This document shows, one piece after another, positions 1-8,554 of a stretch of DNA of 64,000 bases. The stretch spans positions 8,219 through 72,218 of the forward strand of contig NZ_GL890873.1 in the NCBI RefSeq assembly GCF_000211815.1, given 5' to 3'. The number at the start of each line of letters is the position of its first letter. Position 1 is the first letter of the stretch. Below the pieces are notes generated by a model. It was not told the origin of the DNA and did no database searches. It saw only the letters and a program-made list of their open reading frames with translations. This DNA is from Moorena producens 3L. Lineage in GTDB: Bacteria; Cyanobacteriota; Cyanobacteriia; Cyanobacteriales; Coleofasciculaceae. A program made the position numbers and the translations under genes.

Positions 1-8
1 TATCTCGA

Positions 9-221
9 TCAGTAGAATACGCTGGGAGACTGAGCCATTTGGGTAATATACCCCATGCAGCTGTTCATCAGAAAATAAACCACTAACATAGCTGCCGCTG
101 ACATGGCTACTAAGGTACCAGCCAGCATCAGAGAGAACTCTTGGGTATCAAAGGCTTCCTGCATCAGGTGCAGTGACCAAGCCACCAAGGCGACATCAAA
201 TATTAGAATTATCACCAGCAT
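9..221 (-). CDS. small two-helix membrane protein, unknown function
   Basis: The frame encodes 70 residues with two clear hydrophobic stretches (about residues 1-20 and 30-52) and no signal-peptide cleavage site, so it is most likely a small inner- or thylakoid-membrane protein. I do not recognise the family. It lies on the same strand as hisF, 126 bp downstream of the hisF stop, so co-transcription is possible. No good Shine-Dalgarno is visible before the ATG. The short final residues and unknown family leave some doubt, but the membrane topology argues against a chance frame. Confidence 0.55.
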   Translation of the reverse strand: MLVIILIFDVALVAWSLHLMQEAFDTQEFSLMLAGTLVAMSAAAMLVVYFLMNSCMGYITQMAQSPSVFY

Positions 222-347
222 TTTTTACAAAAATTAATATTGGATCCATATTTAGTTTAGCAGCTATAAAAATCACTGCAAACCATTAAACTACTTAATA
301 CTACACAACAAAACTTAAATCTTTCGGAAGAATAATCCATTAGTTTA

Positions 348-1118
348 CTATGGCAATCGCACCGGAATTTGGTGTTGGTTCAAATAGGTTTTAATTTCAG
401 ATACACTCAGTTGCCCGTAATGCAACAGGGAAGCTAGTAACGCGGCTTCGGCTTTGCCCTCAGTCAGGGCCTGATAAATATGATCGCAGTTGCCAGCACC
501 ACCGGAGGCAATCACTGGAATTTCCACCTGTTCAGCCATAGTGCGCGTTAGCTCTAAGTCATACCCAGCCTGGGTTCCATCCGCATCCATACTAGTAACC
601 AGAAGTTCCCCAGCTCCCCGTTGTGCCACCTCTTTTGCCCATGCGATCGCATCAATACCAGTGTTCTCACGTCCTCCTCGCACATAAACATTCCAACCAG
701 GATTATCGGGATCTTCCCGACGACGAGCATCAATAGCAACTACAATGCACTGATTACCAAAGCGATCGCTGGCTTGATTAATAAAGTCTGGATTGCGTAC
801 AGCAGCCGAATTTATACTAACTTTATCGGCTCCTGCTCTTAATAATAATTTAATATTTTCCAAAGACTGGATGCCACCCCCCACGGTCAAGGGAATAAAC
901 ACTTGTTCGGCTGTACGGTAGACTACATCAATAATAATGTCTCGGTCTTCATGGGTAGCAGTTATATCCAAAAACACCAGCTCATCTGCACCAGCATCAT
1001 TGTAAACTTGTGCTAATTCCACTGGATCACCAGCGTCCTTAAGATTAACAAAGTTGACCCCTTTAACAACTCGCCCAGCTTTTACATCCAGGCACGGTAA
1101 GATTCTCTTAGCCAGCAT
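348..1118 (-). CDS. hisF: imidazole glycerol phosphate synthase cyclase subunit HisF
   Basis: HisF is the cyclase half of imidazole glycerol phosphate synthase. It uses ammonia from HisH to turn PRFAR into IGP and AICAR in histidine biosynthesis. The 256-residue length is typical. The family start (LAKRILPCLDVKAGRVVKG) holds catalytic Asp11, and the second catalytic acid is Asp130 in VVAIDARR. Phosphate-binding glycine loops are seen at 80-82 (VGGGI) and in ASGGAGN. hisH is not adjacent, as is common where his genes are scattered. It is divergent from ruvB across a 41-bp gap holding short 'gaagtatga' repeats. Confidence 0.97.
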   Translation of the reverse strand: MLAKRILPCLDVKAGRVVKGVNFVNLKDAGDPVELAQVYNDAGADELVFLDITATHEDRDIIIDVVYRTAEQVFIPLTVGGGIQSLENIKLLLRAGADKVSINSAAVRNPDFINQASDRFGNQCIVVAIDARRREDPDNPGWNVYVRGGRENTGIDAIAWAKEVAQRGAGELLVTSMDADGTQAGYDLELTRTMAEQVEIPVIASGGAGNCDHIYQALTEGKAEAALLASLLHYGQLSVSEIKTYLNQHQIPVRLP

Positions 1119-1159
1119 AAGTAAACTAAGTATGAAGTATGAAGGATGAAGTATGACCC

Positions 1160-2251
1160 ATGGCCATAACGTCTTTTAGACAAAAGTACCAAAACCCAGA
1201 TAGAGAACCCAAATCTAGCAAGAAACGAAAAGGTCGCGGGTTACCCCGTCAGAGGCAAAGCGATGGTGACCTACTACTAGCAACGGCTACCGCTGAGGAA
1301 ATTGGTCATCAGGAAGAGAGTATTAGACCACAGCGCTTAGCCGACTACATCGGACAAAAAGAACTCAAAGGAGTTTTGGAAATTGGCATTCAAGCCGCCA
1401 AAGCCAGAAATGAGGCCATGGATCACCTGCTGTTGTATGGACCACCAGGATTAGGGAAGACAACCATGTCCCTAATTTTGGCAACTGAGATGGAGGTGAA
1501 TTGTAAAATTACTGCTGCACCTGCCTTAGAGCGTCCACGAGATATTGTGGGGCTTCTGGTTAATCTCAAACCTGGGGATATCTTATTTATAGACGAAATC
1601 CATCGTTTGTCACGCATGACAGAGGAATTGCTATATCCAGCCATGGAAGACTATCGATTGGATATCACTATTGGTAAGGGTCAGAGTGCCAAGACCCGCA
1701 GTATTCCTCTGCCGCAGTTTACCTTAGTGGGGGCAACCACACGAGTAGGTTCCTTAACCTCACCCCTACGCGATCGCTTTGGTATGATCCAACGCTTACG
1801 CTTCTATGAGATCGATGAATTGAGTTTAATTGTAACAAGGACAGCCCAACTGCTAAAGGCAGCAGTAACGGAAGACGGTGCTGAAGAAATTGCCCGTCGG
1901 TCTCGTGGCACACCTCGAATTGCTAACCGACTTCTGAGGCGAGTGCGAGACTATGCTCAAGTCAAAGGCATTGAGCAAATTAACCAGGATGTAGCAGCTC
2001 AAGCCATGGAAATCTTTAATGTAGACCCGATGGGGTTAGATTGGACAGACCGACTGGTACTCAAGGTAATGATTGAACAATTTAATGGCGGACCAGTTGG
2101 TTTAGAAGCAGTGGCAGCCTCTACTGGAGAAGATGCTCAAACCATTGAAGAAGTTTATGAACCCTATCTGTTACAAATTGGTTTCCTGCACCGCACACCT
2201 CGGGGTCGCGTCGCCACCTCAGCAGCTCGGAAACATTTGGGTTATGAGTAG
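1160..2251 (+). CDS. ruvB: Holliday junction branch migration ATPase RuvB
   Basis: RuvB is the hexameric AAA+ motor that drives branch migration of Holliday junctions with RuvA. The 363-residue protein has Walker A GPPGLGKT (94-101), Walker B DEIH (145-148), sensor GATTR (191-195), an arginine-finger segment LRDRFG (203-208) and the RuvB winged-helix C-terminus. A basic, low-complexity N-terminal extension of about 50 residues precedes the conserved core (RPQRLADYIGQ). The ATG at 1160 is the first in frame, and the extension is plausible for cyanobacterial RuvB. ruvA and ruvC are not nearby. Confidence 0.97.
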   Translation: MAITSFRQKYQNPDREPKSSKKRKGRGLPRQRQSDGDLLLATATAEEIGHQEESIRPQRLADYIGQKELKGVLEIGIQAAKARNEAMDHLLLYGPPGLGKTTMSLILATEMEVNCKITAAPALERPRDIVGLLVNLKPGDILFIDEIHRLSRMTEELLYPAMEDYRLDITIGKGQSAKTRSIPLPQFTLVGATTRVGSLTSPLRDRFGMIQRLRFYEIDELSLIVTRTAQLLKAAVTEDGAEEIARRSRGTPRIANRLLRRVRDYAQVKGIEQINQDVAAQAMEIFNVDPMGLDWTDRLVLKVMIEQFNGGPVGLEAVAASTGEDAQTIEEVYEPYLLQIGFLHRTPRGRVATSAARKHLGYE

Positions 2252-2297
2252 TAGTTAGTAGTTAGTAATTAGTAGTTAATGGTCAGTAGTAAGGAAT
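2246..2297. repeat. short tandem repeat (TTAGTAG-type heptamers)
   Basis: Degenerate heptamer-like copies of TAGTAGT/TAGTTAG start at the ruvB stop codon and run to about 2297. This matches the short tandemly repeated repetitive (STRR) sequences known from filamentous cyanobacteria. No regulatory role can be read from it. Confidence 0.6.
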
Positions 2298-2328
2298 ATC
2301 AAGATTGCGGTCTCACTTGAAATAATAT

Positions 2329-3150
2329 ATGAAACGCTTGATTAGGATTTTACTGATTTTACTGCTTGTCGTTTTATCGGCTGCTACGATAATCACACCC
2401 CCAGCAATGGCGCAAACCCAATTCCCAGAATTGACTAAGGCTCAGATAAAACAAATTAACCAGTTAAGGAAAAAGGCATTTGCTGCTACGAATCAGGGGA
2501 AATTCCCAACTGCTGAAAATTACTGGACTCAGCTAATTGAGCTGTTACCAGATAATCCCGTCGGTTGGAGTAATCGGGGTAACCTTAGAGTCAGCCAATA
2601 TAAATTAGAGGATGCGATCGCAGACTTTACTCACGCCATTGAGTTAGCACCAGAAGCCACTGACCCTTATCTAAATCGCGGTGCCGCCTATGAAGCACAA
2701 GGGCGATGGCAAGATGCCATTGCTGACTATGAGCGATTGCTAAAACTTGATCCCAATGATGCCATGGCTTACAACAACTTGGGGAATGGGAAGGCAGGAC
2801 TAGGCCAATGGACAGAAGCGATCGCAAATTACCAAAAATCCATCGAGCTAGCGCCCAATTTTGCCTTTGCCTATGCTAACTATGCTCTGGCTCTCTATCA
2901 AATTGGTGAAACCAAAGAAGCCATGGGCATTATGCGCAATACTATCAGAAAATACCCCCAATTTGCCGATCTGCGAGCTGCTTTAACAGCTGTGTTGTGG
3001 GCTGACGGAAAACGGGGGGAAGCTGAGAGTAATTGGGTGGCAGCCGTTGGTCTCGACAAGCGCTACCAAGACTTGGACTGGGTAGAGCATGTCCGCCGTT
3101 GGCCACCAATGATGGTTGAGGCGTTAGCAAATTTCTTCAACCTCAAATGA
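2329..3150 (+). CDS. secreted tetratricopeptide-repeat protein
   Basis: The product has 273 residues. A signal peptide with a strong hydrophobic core (residues 3-22) and an AMA-Q cleavage site near residue 29 indicates export to the periplasm or thylakoid lumen. From about residue 48 to 205 there are four to five TPR units, with typical A-N-N-L-G and A-I-x-D-Y-x-x-x-L-x-L-D-P patterns. TPR proteins scaffold protein complexes; the partner is not evident. The C-terminal 60 residues lack TPR signature residues. The ATG start fits the signal peptide. It converges on the MFS gene across a hairpin at 3231-3259. Confidence 0.85.
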   Translation: MKRLIRILLILLLVVLSAATIITPPAMAQTQFPELTKAQIKQINQLRKKAFAATNQGKFPTAENYWTQLIELLPDNPVGWSNRGNLRVSQYKLEDAIADFTHAIELAPEATDPYLNRGAAYEAQGRWQDAIADYERLLKLDPNDAMAYNNLGNGKAGLGQWTEAIANYQKSIELAPNFAFAYANYALALYQIGETKEAMGIMRNTIRKYPQFADLRAALTAVLWADGKRGEAESNWVAAVGLDKRYQDLDWVEHVRRWPPMMVEALANFFNLK

Positions 3151-3230
3151 AATTAACCTGATCCACCTTAGCTTTTCTCAAGAGTCATTACTTCAGGACT
3201 TACGCAATAATTTTAGGTCTTAAGGATAAT

Positions 3231-3259
3231 TTTAGGGTGTGTTATTAACGCACCCTAAA
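3231..3259. terminator. bidirectional terminator-like hairpin
   Basis: An inverted repeat with arms TTTAGGGTG and CACCCTAAA, extended by GTTA/TAAC, sits between the convergent TPR and MFS genes. The position suits a shared terminator, but T-runs are weak on both sides. A related AGGGTGGG-type inverted repeat recurs elsewhere in the window, so it could equally be a REP sequence. Confidence 0.5.
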
Positions 3260-3288
3260 CTCATAACTCTTGACTAAACTATTGATTA

Positions 3289-4743
3289 TCAAGCACCCTT
3301 GCGAAGCAGCAGTTGTTTGAGGTTCCGACCCCGTGGCTCCCGGACAAATGCCAAAGGTAAAAGGGTAGCCAATCGCACCACTGCTGATAGGGCAAATAAT
3401 GTTGGCAAACCACCGAAGTGAGGCAACTCGGCTAAAAAGCCACCAAACATACTACCTATAGCACCCCCTAATCCGGCTGATGCTGCAGCTGCTGCAAAAT
3501 AGGTGGAGGGTTTATGAGCTGGTGATATCTCGATTTGGATGTTATTGGCACACAGGTCAATGGCTGCTGCAGCTGAACCTGTCCCGAAGAATAAAAGGGG
3601 TAGCCAAACCCAAAGAGCGAGAGTTGTTGGACTGCCGATCCCAAGCCAAAGTAAGGGAATCACGGATAGGAGAATCCCAACCATCACTAGTACTGGACGA
3701 TTTCCGATCAGGTCAGACAACTTACCCCAGTAGATCAGCGTCAATAAACTTGCCCCAGCCATCAGACTAGTATAGAGAGTTACCCAACCCACATCTAAGC
3801 CCAAATTGTCGAGCAGATAAACATTGAAAAACGGATTGCTGAGGGTGAAGGCAAACATCCACAATCCAAAGTAGAGTACAAAGATTAGGAAGTTTGAGTC
3901 TTTCAATAGGGCAGCATAATCAGAGGGCGTCGGCTCCTCAGACTCTAAGGTTTCATCAGTAGTCTCATCAGTAGTCTCATCAGTCTTGGCAGTCTTCTTT
4001 GAGGGTATCTGAGGAGTGATATCTACCATGAAGAACTGAAAGAGTAGACTGAGTATTCCAGCTACGATAGCCAAAATCAAGATTACGCCATAGCCTTGAA
4101 CTTGCCCACCGTCCCAGCTAGAAACAATGTATCCCAGTAGGGGAACACAAAGTAGGTTGGTTAAATTAGTAAAGCTATTGCGCAGTCCAAAATAGCGCCC
4201 TCGCAGGCGAACAGGAACTAACACCGCCATCCAGCTAGACCAAGAGGGACTACCCAAAGCTCCAAAAATGTGAGTGATCAGGTTAATCGCCAGTGTGCAC
4301 AACACTAGATGATGAGCTGGAGCCAGACCAGTGCAGAACATCCCAATGCCTACTAGGACAAATAACCATAGTAGTCGCGAAGGAATGAAGGTTTTGATGA
4401 TAAACCAGTGGCGACTGTAGGATCGGTCAGATAAATAAGCACCAATAGGCTGTAGAAAATTCGCCAGTAGAGGTATCCCTGAAAGAATACCGATTTCAAA
4501 GTTGCTAGCACCCAGTTGCAGCAAGAAGTTAGTGAGGAAAACCTCAGCTGTGATACAGGAGAAGAAGGTGGAAAACACGCCGTCAAGGGTGGCAGCCCTC
4601 AGGCTAGAGCGAATCTCTCCCTTGGGAATTTTTTCAGTAGGGCTAAGCGGCGGTCGTGCTTCCTTGTTTAGGGGCTTGAGCAACTTTGGCAATCGCGGCA
4701 AAGACGGAGCTTCTGGGGCGACATCGGATATGAGTCTGAGCAT
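3289..4743 (-). CDS. major facilitator superfamily transporter
   Basis: The 484-residue protein has roughly 12 hydrophobic segments in two halves around a hydrophilic loop, the MFS layout. MFS-type turns are seen, for example GAYLSDR after the second helix and GKLSDLIGNRP in the second half. The first 60 residues are cytosolic and proline-rich. The central loop carries repeated TDET units encoded by a short DNA repeat near 3950-3990. Substrate is unknown; the closest general match is to uncharacterised MFS permeases. It is monocistronic and convergent with the TPR gene. Confidence 0.85.
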   Translation of the reverse strand: MLRLISDVAPEAPSLPRLPKLLKPLNKEARPPLSPTEKIPKGEIRSSLRAATLDGVFSTFFSCITAEVFLTNFLLQLGASNFEIGILSGIPLLANFLQPIGAYLSDRSYSRHWFIIKTFIPSRLLWLFVLVGIGMFCTGLAPAHHLVLCTLAINLITHIFGALGSPSWSSWMAVLVPVRLRGRYFGLRNSFTNLTNLLCVPLLGYIVSSWDGGQVQGYGVILILAIVAGILSLLFQFFMVDITPQIPSKKTAKTDETTDETTDETLESEEPTPSDYAALLKDSNFLIFVLYFGLWMFAFTLSNPFFNVYLLDNLGLDVGWVTLYTSLMAGASLLTLIYWGKLSDLIGNRPVLVMVGILLSVIPLLWLGIGSPTTLALWVWLPLLFFGTGSAAAAIDLCANNIQIEISPAHKPSTYFAAAAASAGLGGAIGSMFGGFLAELPHFGGLPTLFALSAVVRLATLLPLAFVREPRGRNLKQLLLRKGA

Positions 4744-5405
4744 AGCGGTTCAGGTAGCTAGATAGAGAGGACTTAAATGGCGAATTTGATGGAGACGAGT
4801 AAATCGTATTGGTTCAGGTAGCACCTGTACTGGATCGGCAGGCAGGTCGAAACTCCTATGCCATATCCTCCCTATAGCATCCCCCTTCTTGATGGGCGTA
4901 GCGTGCCCATAGCGTAACCCTCTTGGCTTGCTCTTAAATCCCCCCTATACCCTCTTGTAAAACCTCCTTCGGCTAAAAGGGGTTTTACAAGAGGAGTCTA
5001 TGCCATTTACATCACTAGGGAAGTAAGACTTGCTTACTCTCGCAGAAGACCTACCATAGGCTTCCGTACTCCTGGTAGAGTCCGGTAAGGTCTAGCTCCT
5101 GCGACATCTGCTATACACTCCGGTAACCCTTACTTTTCGAGAAGGGCTACTTTTCAATAACACTTATTCTCTAGCCTTCACCCAACCCCTTAGAAATACG
5201 AAAAGTAGTACTTTTCTATAATCCCTAAGGGTTACTTCCTAAGGGCTATGCCCTACGGGGAGAGCTATGGTCATGACGGGGTATAGCAGCGGAGGCTACG
5301 CTATTCAATTAACGGGGGAGCAAGGGGGCTAGACATGGATCATGAGGAAAAATCACGCCAATGCCCTATTCCCTTGTTTAGGAATCCCGATGTAGTCAGA
5401 GTCGA

Positions 5406-5447
5406 TATCTACATATCAATATCTACATATCAATATCTACATATCAA
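5406..5447. repeat. 14-bp tandem repeat, three copies
   Basis: Three perfect head-to-tail copies of TATCTACATATCAA. No associated gene or function is visible. Confidence 0.85.
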
Positions 5448-6129
5448 TACTGACCTAAGTACAGCTGTTGCCTTTTTTATCCGTGGGGCAACAGGGTACC
5501 TTAAAAATACTATCTCAAAAAAAGTAAAATATTGCAACAAAAATACACTTAAGTATATTCACTGAAATCTTTCATCTGACCGATCCTGCGCAAGAGCTCC
5601 CACTACCTGGCTACCGAAAAAAAAAGGCGGGATCGCCTTCATAGTCTTGATCTCCGGCTTACGTAGTTGAGTCAGTTAAGAGCGTAGCCACGATGGGGAG
5701 CATGGTTAATCATAATTAAAGCTAAAGATAAGTGGTGGTATAATAAAGATAAGCAATAATTAAAGTTGGCTACTAACAGCTAGCTTTACCCGAATAAATA
5801 TGGCTACTAACAGCTTTACACCTTAAGAAATAAGGTGAGTAAACAGCTAGATAAAATGTCCCAGAGTCTACCAAAAACTCTGATTATTTGTTAGACTTAA
5901 ATTAGGGGAACACCGACAGGGATTATTATGTAACTTAAATTAAAGCCGAAAACCAAGGTAAAAATAGTTGCGCTTAAATCCCGGTGGAACGAACTTTTTT
6001 GACATTTTTATGGCGCTCGCGGGATATTCCGTCAGAGAAGCGCGGAGATACCCCCTGGATGCGAAAGCATCTTGCCTTGGCGGGCTAAAGTCTACCTTGG
6101 TAGATTTTGGTAGCTAAAAAGGATCGGAC

Positions 6130-6201
6130 ACCTTAAGAAATAAGCTGTAGAAAGCCATCTTGGATACCTTAAGAAATAAGCTGTAGAAAGCCATCTTGGA
6201 T
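6130..6201. repeat. 36-bp perfect tandem duplication upstream of the ABC operon
   Basis: Two identical 36-bp units, each starting ACCTTAAGAAATAAG and ending CATCTTGGAT, lie about 100 bp before the ABC transporter start. The first 15 bp also occur at 5820-5834. The position allows a role in transcription control, but none is shown by the sequence. Confidence 0.85.
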
Positions 6202-6260
6202 GTCGAGTTATCTCAAGAACCATATCATCTGTATTGACTAATTATTTCTAGGTGCATAGC

Positions 6261-6299
6261 CACCTCCTCAGACGGGAAACAAGTTTTCCAGGGGAGGTG
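6261..6299 (+). promoter_or_regulatory. hairpin that covers the Shine-Dalgarno of the ABC operon
   Basis: CACCTCC (6261-6267) pairs with GGAGGTG (6293-6299), and an inner stem GGGAAA/TTTTCC adds stability. The right arm contains the GGGGAGG ribosome binding site that best fits the TTG at 6303. The structure would hide that site, suggesting translational control or choice of the later ATG at 6324. Confidence 0.5.
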
Positions 6300-6302
6300 T
6301 GC

Positions 6303-7580
6303 TTGCCGTCCTTACTTATCATCATGAAGCAAATCCTTTCGAGATGTCTAATTTTAGTATCTCTAATTCTGTTCCTAACTGGCTGTAGCCGCAGTATCGC
6401 CAGTGACATTTCCACTGTGACCCTCAGCGGCTGGCAGAGCAGCCCGGAGGAAAAACAGCTCCTTGAGCAGGTACTGAGGGAGTTTGAAGCATCACATCCT
6501 GGCATAAAAGTCAAGTTTGAAGTCATCACTGACCAATATATGGATGTCATTAAGACTCGGTTGATTGGTGATGCTGCTCCTGATGTCTTCTATGTAGACG
6601 CCCTAGATGCTCCCTTACTCATGACTCATGGAGTCTTGGAGCCTCTTGATGATTACATCACCGAGGACCTAGATTTAGATGACTTTGCTCCCCATCTCTC
6701 GGAAGCCTTCCAATCCTTAGGCAAAACCTACGGATTGCCTAAGGATTTTACAACCCTTGCCCTTTTCTACAATAAAAAATATTTCGCTCAACTCAGTATA
6801 ACCGACCCTCCCCAAACCTGGGAAGAGTTAGAGGACTATGCCAATAAATTGACCAGGGATAGAACTCACAATGGCAGGGTTGACCTATATGGGTTGGGCA
6901 TCACCCCAGAACTCTCTCGTCACTACTTCATGATCAAAGCCTTTGGTGGTGAGTTAGTTGACCAGAAGGGCAAGGCTGTCTTCGCGACTCGCCAAAGCCT
7001 ATCAGGTCTAACGCCTTTGATGGATATGTATCGACAAAACCACTCTGCTGCCCTAGCCTCAGACGTTGGAGCTAGTTCTGGGAGCGAAATGTTTGGCCAA
7101 GGGAAGGCAGCAATGGTTATTGAAGGTAGCTATGCGATTCCTTACCTACAACAGACATTTCCCAAGATTGAGTTTGCCACTGCGGAAGTTCCCAGTATCG
7201 GTAACCACAAAGGAAGCATGGTTTATACCGTTGCTTATGTCATGAACAAGCAAGCTAAAAATAAAGAGGCTGCCTGGGAACTGATTTCCTATTTGACTGG
7301 CAAGGAAGGGATGAAAGCTTGGGCGAAGGGAGGACTGGCAATCCCGGCTCGGAAATCGGTCATATCAGAACTTGGCTATGAACAGAATCCTCTGTACACC
7401 CCCTTTATCAAGGGTGCTGAGTACGCCACGATTTGGCAAGGGGATGAAAAATTGCCAATATTTATGACCCATTTCGACAATCAGTTTCTTAGTGCTTTAC
7501 TGGGTGAGCAATCCTTGAAGTCAGCCATGAAAAAAGCACAACAAACTGCTAACAAAGAAATTCAAGCGAGTAACTACTAA
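6303..7580 (+). CDS. ABC transporter sugar-binding lipoprotein
   Basis: This is a family 1 extracellular solute-binding protein (SBP_bac_1, maltose/glycerol-phosphate type). It captures a sugar or polyol outside the membrane for the two permeases that follow 3 and 14 bp downstream. A lipoprotein signal with the lipobox LTGC is followed by a mature protein with SBP features such as DVFYVDALDAPLL, the GLPKDFTTLALFYNKKYF segment and WELISYLTGKEGMKAWA. The TTG at 6303 has an ideal Shine-Dalgarno (GGGGAGG, 6291-6297). The ATG at 6324 is a good alternative and gives a 418-residue protein. Substrate is not decided by sequence. Confidence 0.9.
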   Translation: MPSLLIIMKQILSRCLILVSLILFLTGCSRSIASDISTVTLSGWQSSPEEKQLLEQVLREFEASHPGIKVKFEVITDQYMDVIKTRLIGDAAPDVFYVDALDAPLLMTHGVLEPLDDYITEDLDLDDFAPHLSEAFQSLGKTYGLPKDFTTLALFYNKKYFAQLSITDPPQTWEELEDYANKLTRDRTHNGRVDLYGLGITPELSRHYFMIKAFGGELVDQKGKAVFATRQSLSGLTPLMDMYRQNHSAALASDVGASSGSEMFGQGKAAMVIEGSYAIPYLQQTFPKIEFATAEVPSIGNHKGSMVYTVAYVMNKQAKNKEAAWELISYLTGKEGMKAWAKGGLAIPARKSVISELGYEQNPLYTPFIKGAEYATIWQGDEKLPIFMTHFDNQFLSALLGEQSLKSAMKKAQQTANKEIQASNY

Positions 7581-7583
7581 AAA

Positions 7584-8540
7584 ATGTCACTAGCTAAAGC
7601 TAAACTTGGAGTTGACCAAAACGTCAAATCGAGGGATGTCAAATTGAAGGGATTTTGGCAGAAAGCCAAAGTTAGGGAAGCTATATCTGGCTACCTCTTC
7701 ATGGCTCCTACTATTCTAGTTTTAGGAACCTTTTTGATTGCACCAATTATCTATGCAATCTTCCTTTCCTTCCATAAAGTTGAGATTTTAGGAGGGCTGA
7801 GTTACCGATTTGTTGAGTTAAAAAATTTCCTTCGTACCTTTGAGGATGAGCGAGTTTGGATTGCGCTCAAAAATACAATTGAGTATGTCATTATTGTTGT
7901 TCCTTGTCAAACAATCCTGGCTCTGGTTTTAGCTCTAGTCCTCAATAAAGAAATTAAAGGAAAAAAATGGTTCAGGATTATTTTCTTTCTACCGACTGTC
8001 ACTTCCTCAGCGGTTTTAACCCTGATATTTATCTGGATTTATAATTCTAATGGTCTACTTAATGGATTACTAGACTTCTTCGGTTTACCGACCTATAACT
8101 GGCTAGGAGACCCAAGTGTGGCGCTCAAATCCATTATGATTATGAATATTTGGTCTACAGCACCGTTTTTCATGGTGATTTACCTGGCAGCGCTGCAAGA
8201 TATACCTAGGTCCGTTTATGAGGCGGCAAAACTTGATGGTGCCAATGAGTTCGATCAATTCATAAATATTACTGTGCCTTTACTCAAGCCAGTTACATTT
8301 TTCGTTATGGTTATGGGTGTCATCGGTACATTTCAGTTATTCGACCAGTCTTACATCTTCTCGGGTGGCACCGGTGGTCCAAACAACTCAACCCTGACGG
8401 TTGTGCTTCTGATCTACCAGTATGCGTTTAGAAGTCTGGATATGGGTTATGCCGCTGCACTGGCATTAATGTTAGCTGGTGTAATTCTAGTAACAACACT
8501 GATTCAACGCGGCTTCTTTAGAGAAGAAAAAGTGAATTAG
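7584..8540 (+). CDS. ABC transporter permease, MalF/UgpA type
   Basis: This 318-residue inner-membrane permease is the first membrane subunit of the sugar-type importer. It has about six transmembrane helices and the EAA loop that contacts the ATPase (EAAKLDGANEFDQFINITVPLLKP). The start lies only 3 bp after the binding-protein stop. The N-terminal 35 residues are hydrophilic and cytoplasmic. Typical for the MalF-like branch is the closing helix before the ending FFREEKVN. Its ATPase partner is not in this operon. Confidence 0.93.
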   Translation: MSLAKAKLGVDQNVKSRDVKLKGFWQKAKVREAISGYLFMAPTILVLGTFLIAPIIYAIFLSFHKVEILGGLSYRFVELKNFLRTFEDERVWIALKNTIEYVIIVVPCQTILALVLALVLNKEIKGKKWFRIIFFLPTVTSSAVLTLIFIWIYNSNGLLNGLLDFFGLPTYNWLGDPSVALKSIMIMNIWSTAPFFMVIYLAALQDIPRSVYEAAKLDGANEFDQFINITVPLLKPVTFFVMVMGVIGTFQLFDQSYIFSGGTGGPNNSTLTVVLLIYQYAFRSLDMGYAAALALMLAGVILVTTLIQRGFFREEKVN

Positions 8541-8554
8541 GAGATCAAATAAGA

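Larger units (their letters stand above)
4744..6260. other. repeat-rich non-coding spacer (about 1.5 kb)
   Basis: No convincing gene is present. The spacer holds an inverted repeat at 4951-4994 (arms CCTCTTGTAAAACC / GGTTTTACAAGAGG), GTAGCGTGCCC-type motifs common in this window, several 'cctaagggcta'-type repeats around 5150-5260, a 14-bp tandem repeat at 5406-5447, two copies of TGGCTACTAACAGCT (5767-5781, 5801-5815) and a CTTAAGAAATAAG motif at 5820-5834 that returns in the tandem repeat at 6130-6201. A frame at 5335-5565 runs through these repeats and looks like chance. Confidence 0.6.

Noticed and set aside
5335..5565. Plus-strand frame of 76 residues
   Set aside because: It runs through the 14-bp tandem repeat (giving repeated ISTYQY) and has no ribosome binding site or family features.
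5980..6120. Possible riboswitch or group II intron end (GCGGAGATACC / GGATGCGAAAGCATC region)
   Set aside because: A small GATGCGAAAGCATC hairpin is visible, but no known riboswitch core or intron domain V could be assembled, so no call was made.
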